Below, one piece after another: positions 7,980 through 11,801 of a stretch of 11,801 nucleotides of DNA. Source of the stretch: an uncultured Gammaproteobacteria bacterium. Its GTDB lineage: Bacteria; Pseudomonadota; Gammaproteobacteria; Arenicellales; Poriferihabitantaceae. Below the pieces are notes generated by a model that saw only the letters and a program-made list of their open reading frames with translations, did no database searches and was not told the DNA's origin. The DNA lies in contig CALIFM010000271.1 of the NCBI GenBank assembly GCA_938021685.1, positions 1 through 11,801 on the forward strand. The letters run 5' to 3'. The first letter of the stretch is position 1, and the number at the start of each line of letters is the position of its first letter. A program made the translations under genes and the position numbers.

Positions 7980-8318
7980 ATGAGTGAGCAACGTTTTGAT
8001 ATTAGTGAGCTTGAAGAGGGGCAAGGCTTGCGCCTTAGTTTGCAGCAAGGTGATTCAGATGTCGCCGCTTTTGCAGTGCGTTTTGATGGGAAAGTGCAGG
8101 TGTATGAAAACCGCTGTCCGCACTTAGGGGTAGAGCTTGATTGGGCGCCGGGTGAGTTTATTGATGATGAACTGCAGAAAATCATTTGCTCAACGCACGG
8201 AGCCTTATTTGAACCAAGCAGTGGCTTTTGCGTAGCGGGGCCGTGCGCAGGCCAAGTGTTGAATGCCATTGAATTTGTGGTGCAGGACACCACATTAATT
8301 ATCAAATCAGATGATTAA
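7980..8318 (+). CDS. Small Rieske [2Fe-2S] protein
   Basis: A single-domain Rieske protein of 112 residues. The cluster ligands are clear: CPHLG gives Cys46 and His48, and CSTHG gives Cys70 and His73, followed by the usual aromatic/Pro-loop region (ALFEPSSG) and GPCAG. There is no signal peptide or membrane segment, so it is soluble and cytosolic. Related ferredoxin-type proteins pass electrons to dioxygenases or nitrite reductases, but no such partner is encoded here and its role is unknown. The position between rluC and an S49 peptidase gene is an order I remember from betaproteobacteria, where a HAD phosphatase gene often sits beside them; none is present here. It starts 9 bases after rluC. 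Confidence 0.88.
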   Translation: MSEQRFDISELEEGQGLRLSLQQGDSDVAAFAVRFDGKVQVYENRCPHLGVELDWAPGEFIDDELQKIICSTHGALFEPSSGFCVAGPCAGQVLNAIEFVVQDTTLIIKSDD

Positions 8319-8376
8319 TTGCTTATAGCCAAATAAGTGTTTGGAGTAAGTCGTACTTTTGAACCGGATAGATTTT

Positions 8377-9333
8377 ATGACACAACCCGTAGAGGAAACT
8401 ACTCAAGATGGCCTTAAAGCACTAAGCCAGCTAGGCCAACAATTATTGGATGAAAATAAGCGCAATCGACGCTTTAAAATTTTCAACCGTTTGTTTTGGC
8501 TGGCATTGGTGCTGGCTATTCTAGTGCTACCACAATTTTTTAAAGGAAAATTTGAAGGTGGGCCATTGGGTGAACATGCAGCGATTGTGCAAATGCAAGG
8601 CTTGGTGATGTCCGGAGCTGAGATCGATGCACAGCTCATTAACCCGGTGCTGGGCGATGCGTTTTCGGCCAAGCAATCGATAGGGGTGGTGCTTGATATC
8701 AACAGCCCCGGTGGTAGTCCTGTACAAGCTGAGCTTATATACGATGAAATTATTCGTTTAAAAGCCGAATTTCCTGATAAAAAAGTGATTGCAGTAATTG
8801 GCGATGTCGGTGCATCGGCTGCCTATTACATTGCAGCAGCAGCGGATGAAATTGTTAGTGCTAAAGCTAGTTTAGTGGGATCAATTGGCGTGGTAATAAA
8901 CGGTTTTGGCGCGGTGGATGCGATGGAGAAACTGGGTATTGAACGGCGCCTTATTACAGCGGGCAGCAATAAAGCGATGCTGGATCCATTCTCGCCGGAA
9001 GATGCAGGGCAACGTGCCTACATCCAAAGTGTGGTGGATGAGGTGCACGAGCAATTTATTGATGTGGTTAAAACTGGCCGTGGTGATCGTTTAGGTGACG
9101 ATGAAGCGTTATTTAGTGGTTTGATTTGGAATGGCTCTAAGGCCATCGAACTAGGCTTAGTGGATCACCTAGGCTCAGTAGATACAGCGGCTTATGATTT
9201 GCTAGGTGCAGAGTCTAAATTTAATTACAGTCCTGTCCCGACTTTATGGGAAGAAATTTCAGGTGAGTTAGGTGTGCAGATGGCAGCGGCATTTAAGCGG
9301 GTATTTAGCAGCCAAGGTGGGTTGTCGTACTAA
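8377..9333 (+). CDS. sppA: Signal peptide peptidase SppA, short (36-kDa) type, S49 family
   Basis: SppA is a membrane-anchored serine/lysine protease that degrades leftover signal peptides and related membrane-bound peptides. From ATG 8377 the protein has 318 residues. A cytosolic N-terminus is followed by one hydrophobic segment at about 36-55 (IFNRLFWLALVLAILVLPQF). The S49 domain begins near 68. Visible are LDINSPGGSP (107-115), the nucleophile motif GDVGASAAYYIA (Ser147), SLVGSIGV (165-172) and the general-base Lys199 in AGSNKAMLDPFSP. It is the single-domain form, about half the length of E. coli SppA (618). GGA at 8366-8368 is well placed for the ATG; an upstream TTG at 8359 is the alternative. 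It follows the Rieske gene by 58 bases. Confidence 0.92.
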   Translation: MTQPVEETTQDGLKALSQLGQQLLDENKRNRRFKIFNRLFWLALVLAILVLPQFFKGKFEGGPLGEHAAIVQMQGLVMSGAEIDAQLINPVLGDAFSAKQSIGVVLDINSPGGSPVQAELIYDEIIRLKAEFPDKKVIAVIGDVGASAAYYIAAAADEIVSAKASLVGSIGVVINGFGAVDAMEKLGIERRLITAGSNKAMLDPFSPEDAGQRAYIQSVVDEVHEQFIDVVKTGRGDRLGDDEALFSGLIWNGSKAIELGLVDHLGSVDTAAYDLLGAESKFNYSPVPTLWEEISGELGVQMAAAFKRVFSSQGGLSY

Positions 9334-9352
9334 ATAGTAGCTAAAAAGGGTG

Positions 9353-9718
9353 TTAGCACAATAACAACGCCGCCACCTTGCGTCCATCGCTAGCTAGAAT
9401 ATTATAGGTGCGACAAGCAGCTTTGCTGTCCATTACCTCAAGGCCAATTTGTTGTTCCACTAGCATTTTGCTAAGCGCAAAGTCTGGAAACACTTGCAAC
9501 GGTCCAGTACCTAAGATGGCAATTTCAGGGCGAAAGCTGGCAAGTTGCTCAAAATGTTCGGTGCTAAGCTCGCTAAGCTGGTTTAAATTTAAGTCCACTA
9601 CTTGCTGTGGTGTTACAATCACACCGTGATTAAACGGCTGCTCGTTTATGAGAATAATCCTGTCTTGATAGGAGTGCACTAGTTGGATGCTGGCATCGGT
9701 GTTAAGTTGCAATTTCAT
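9353..9718 (-). CDS. Mth938-like (Xcc1710-type, DUF498) domain protein
   Basis: This 121-residue protein consists of one Mth938-like domain. The typical segments are FNHGVIVTP near residue 29-37, then RPEIAILGTGPLQVFPD (63-79), and the C-terminal MDSKAACRTYNILASDGRKVAALLL (96-120). The family fold is known from structures. Its biochemical role in bacteria is not settled; a mammalian relative is a mitochondrial complex I assembly factor (NDUFAF3). It converges on sppA with 19 bases between and diverges from hom with 104 bases between. Genes of this family lie near hom in several betaproteobacteria as I recall them. Start ATG 9718 is the only reasonable one; the upstream RBS is weak. Confidence 0.85.
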   Translation of the reverse strand: MKLQLNTDASIQLVHSYQDRIILINEQPFNHGVIVTPQQVVDLNLNQLSELSTEHFEQLASFRPEIAILGTGPLQVFPDFALSKMLVEQQIGLEVMDSKAACRTYNILASDGRKVAALLLC

Positions 9719-9751
9719 AATGTTTTTGGCATGAGCCGGTGTGCATAATTA

Positions 9752-9768
9752 ACAATGTAAAGCATTGT
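9752..9768. promoter_or_regulatory. Inverted repeat in the Mth938-like/hom divergent region (possible operator)
   Basis: ACAATG-5-CATTGT is a perfect 6-bp inverted repeat between the two divergent genes. The position would suit a regulator binding site. The arms are short and A+T-rich, and no second copy was found, so the assignment is weak. Confidence 0.2.
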
Positions 9769-9822
9769 AGCAGTCTGTGGCAGCGAGAGCAGCTTAGCAA
9801 ACTATTTTTACGGTAAATAACA

Positions 9823-11142
9823 GTGGATGCAATTAAAGTTGGCCTGATTGGCTTAGGCACAGTGGGTGCGGGTACAGTAACGGTGCTTGAACGCAATGCA
9901 AATGAAATTGCCCGCCGTGCGGGGCGCGAAATAAAAGTAGTACAAGCGGCGGTGAAAGATATCACCAAGCCGCGTGACTGCGCGCTGGATGAACTTGAGC
10001 TAGTTGAAGATCCATTTTTAGTGGTGAATAACCCTGAAGTGGATGTGGTGGTGGAACTCATTGGCGGTGAGACACTAGCTAAAGAGCTCATCCTGCAAGC
10101 GATTGCAAATGGCAAACAAGTAGTAACGGCCAATAAGGCCTTGATTGCACTTCACGGTAATGACATCTTCGCCGCTGCGCAAGAGCAAGGTGTGATGGTC
10201 GCGTTTGAAGCGGCCGTGGCAGGCGGCATTTCTATTATCAAGGCGATTCGTGAAGGCATGGCTGGCAACCGTATTGAGTGGTTAGCGGGCATTATCAATG
10301 GCACATCAAACTATATTTTGACTGAGCTTGAGCAAACCGGTGTGGATTTTGCTGGCGTGCTTAAAGATGCCCAAGATTTAGGTTATGCCGAAGCCGACCC
10401 GACTTTTGATATTGAAGGCATTGATGCCGCGCATAAGCTGACTATTTTGGCCTCGATTGCTTATGGTGTGCCGCTGCAGTTTGAGGCGGTGTTCACTGAA
10501 GGCATTACTAAGGTGACACACCAAGACGTGCTATATGCCCAAGAACTGGGGTATCGTGTGAAACACTTAGGTATTGCCCGGCGTACTGATGCAGGCTTGG
10601 AATTGCGTGTACATCCTACCCTGATTCCACGGTCACGATTGATTGCGAATGTCAACGGCGTGATGAATGCGGTGGTGGTGCGCGGCGATGCTGTGGGATC
10701 GACCTTGCATTACGGTGCAGGTGCGGGTGCTGAACCGACTGCTTCAGCTGTGGTGGCTGATGTGGTGGATGTGGTGCGTGCGATGACAGCTGATCCGAAT
10801 AATCGTGTGCCGCACTTAGCGTTTCAGCCCGGTGCATTGGCCAATCTGCCGGCGGTGGCGATGGATGAAGTGCAGACGGCTTTTTACTTGCGTTTAGAGT
10901 TAGCCGACAAGACCGGTGTGATGGCACAGGTGACGGATATCTTGGCAGCGGCCAATATTAATATTAATGCCTTATTGCAAAAAGCTGATGCAACTCAGAG
11001 TGAACAGAGCGATACTGCTACGGCAATTATTTTGACCGAACCAACCCGTGAAGGTGACTTTAATGCAGCGCTTGCACAGATTCAGGCATCGGGCAGTTTG
11101 GTGGGTGAGGCAGTGACTTTTAGGGTGGAGAGTTTGGCGTAG
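9823..11142 (+). CDS. hom: Homoserine dehydrogenase
   Basis: Hom reduces L-aspartate 4-semialdehyde to homoserine with NAD(P)H, the branch point to threonine and methionine. The 439-residue length is typical of the monofunctional enzyme with a C-terminal ACT domain. The nucleotide-binding motif GLIGLGTVGAGT is at 7-18, followed by VTANKALIA (101-109). GIINGTSNYIL (156-166) and GYAEADPTFDIEG (187-199) mark the active site, and Lys205 in AAHKL is the likely catalytic lysine. The ACT domain starts near 353 (FYLRLELADKTGVMAQV), consistent with threonine feedback inhibition. GTG 9823 gives the family N-terminus (MDAIKVGLIG); the RBS is weak. thrC often follows hom in related genomes, but here a GFA-family gene begins 2 bases after the stop. 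Confidence 0.95.
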   Translation: MDAIKVGLIGLGTVGAGTVTVLERNANEIARRAGREIKVVQAAVKDITKPRDCALDELELVEDPFLVVNNPEVDVVVELIGGETLAKELILQAIANGKQVVTANKALIALHGNDIFAAAQEQGVMVAFEAAVAGGISIIKAIREGMAGNRIEWLAGIINGTSNYILTELEQTGVDFAGVLKDAQDLGYAEADPTFDIEGIDAAHKLTILASIAYGVPLQFEAVFTEGITKVTHQDVLYAQELGYRVKHLGIARRTDAGLELRVHPTLIPRSRLIANVNGVMNAVVVRGDAVGSTLHYGAGAGAEPTASAVVADVVDVVRAMTADPNNRVPHLAFQPGALANLPAVAMDEVQTAFYLRLELADKTGVMAQVTDILAAANININALLQKADATQSEQSDTATAIILTEPTREGDFNAALAQIQASGSLVGEAVTFRVESLA

Positions 11143-11144
11143 CC

Positions 11145-11600
11145 ATGCTTGAAGGCAAGGTCAATATTACAGGACGTTGCCTTTGTGGCGGCGTAGAAGT
11201 AACGGCCAGCCAGGCTAGCAAAAGTATCAGTGCTTGCCATTGTGGCATGTGCCGGCGATGGACAGGCGGCGCTTTATTGTTGGTCGATTGCGGTGAGCAA
11301 GTCAGCATCAAAGGTGGTGATTATATTGCCTTGCACCAAACCTCAGCTGTAGGAGAGCGCGCCTTTTGTGCAGAATGCGGCAGCGGCCTTTACTATCATT
11401 ATTTTGATAATGGGCATTATTTCGTGCCAGCAGGGTTGTTTGAATTTGATGGGTTCAGCTTGGATCAGCAAATTTTCATCGACGAAAAGCCGCCTTATTA
11501 TCAATTCTCAAGTTCAACAATAGACAGTACAGGTAAAGAATTCTGCCAACGTAGGCATGGAGCAGATACCATAGAAGTACTGGATAACTATCGCACTTAA
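11145..11600 (+). CDS. GFA/CENP-V family zinc-binding protein
   Basis: The 151-residue protein matches the GFA family (named after glutathione-dependent formaldehyde-activating enzyme). Its cysteine pattern is complete: CLCGG (Cys12, Cys14), CHCGMCRRWTGG (Cys31, Cys33, Cys36) and FCAECGSGL (Cys75, Cys78). These form the structural and catalytic zinc sites of the family. The C-terminal part has the usual DEKPPYYQF segment. Most members have no proven substrate, and a role in formaldehyde-glutathione adduct formation should not be assumed. The gene starts 2 bases after the hom stop, so co-transcription is likely. The Shine-Dalgarno-like GGAG (11127-11130) is too far upstream to be convincing. 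It is followed by a VOC-family gene. Confidence 0.88.
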   Translation: MLEGKVNITGRCLCGGVEVTASQASKSISACHCGMCRRWTGGALLLVDCGEQVSIKGGDYIALHQTSAVGERAFCAECGSGLYYHYFDNGHYFVPAGLFEFDGFSLDQQIFIDEKPPYYQFSSSTIDSTGKEFCQRRHGADTIEVLDNYRT

Positions 11601-11625
11601 TTAATAAGGTAATCGCCAATTTTTT

Positions 11626-11801
11626 ATGATCGATCACTTTAATTTACCTGTATCTAACCTAGAGGCTAGCATTACTTTTTACGAGACGGTGATGGCAGCC
11701 TTAGATGTGCCGCTGTTAGTTCGAGAAACAGATGCTGTGGGCTTCGGAAAAAGCACTTGGCAATTTGGTCTCGTCAAAGAAGTGCAAGGCTTTGTGTCGC
11801 T
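11626..11801 (+). CDS. VOC (glyoxalase/bleomycin-resistance fold) family protein, 3' end cut by window
   Basis: ATG 11626 opens a frame that runs to the window end (58 complete codons). The N-terminus IDHFNLPVSNLEASITFYE is the classic first beta-alpha unit of the vicinal oxygen chelate fold, with His3 as a possible metal ligand. The fragment continues with a GFGKSTWQF strand. Function within the superfamily cannot be read from this fragment. It lies 25 bases after the GFA gene on the same strand, with AAGGT at 11606-11610 somewhat distant for an RBS. Confidence 0.7.
   Translation, partial: MIDHFNLPVSNLEASITFYETVMAALDVPLLVRETDAVGFGKSTWQFGLVKEVQGFVS

Noticed and set aside
9340..9357. Hairpin GCTAA-8-TTAGC between convergent sppA and the Mth938-like gene
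   Set aside because: Five base pairs with an 8-base loop and no T run; it also overlaps the stop codon of the Mth938-like gene.

Overview
The window is a piece of a proteobacterial chromosome with tightly packed housekeeping genes. The best fit is Betaproteobacteria, or a gammaproteobacterium with similar gene order. rluC, a small Rieske protein and an sppA-type S49 peptidase are consecutive, and a Mth938-like gene lies beside homoserine dehydrogenase. I remember both arrangements from betaproteobacterial genomes, but the lineage is an inference. No phage, transposase, CRISPR array, tRNA or rRNA is visible.

Layout. Bases 1-326 are very A+T-rich and non-coding. They contain a long imperfect palindrome whose gap-free core is 73-254. 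This block abuts, in frame, the C-terminal remnant of a CbiX/SirB-like chelatase (325-837) with a His-rich tail. Next is bluB (951-1589), the gene for the lower cobalamin ligand, which has an in-frame TGA at codon 22. On the minus strand follow pdxH and ung. A plus-strand beta-hydroxyacid dehydrogenase family gene is next (3163-4122). A minus-strand pair of metC and a HugZ/PNPOx-like flavoprotein gene comes after it. Plus-strand genes then run pip, rluC, Rieske, sppA. A minus-strand Mth938-like gene is followed by plus-strand hom, a GFA-family gene and the start of a VOC (glyoxalase-fold) gene cut by the window end.

How the genes relate. The two left-hand genes both belong to cobalamin synthesis (metal insertion and lower-ligand formation), and both look broken. 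This suggests a local B12 pathway that is decaying, or has been interrupted by an A+T-rich palindromic insertion. PdxH makes the PLP that MetC uses. MetC (homocysteine from cystathionine) and Hom (homoserine from aspartate semialdehyde) act in the same methionine/threonine branch but are not adjacent. The rest is ordinary: DNA repair (Ung), 23S rRNA modification (RluC), peptidases (Pip, SppA) and small accessory proteins.

I see no previously undescribed multi-gene system. The items worth a second look are the palindrome, its junction with the chelatase remnant, and the bluB stop codon.
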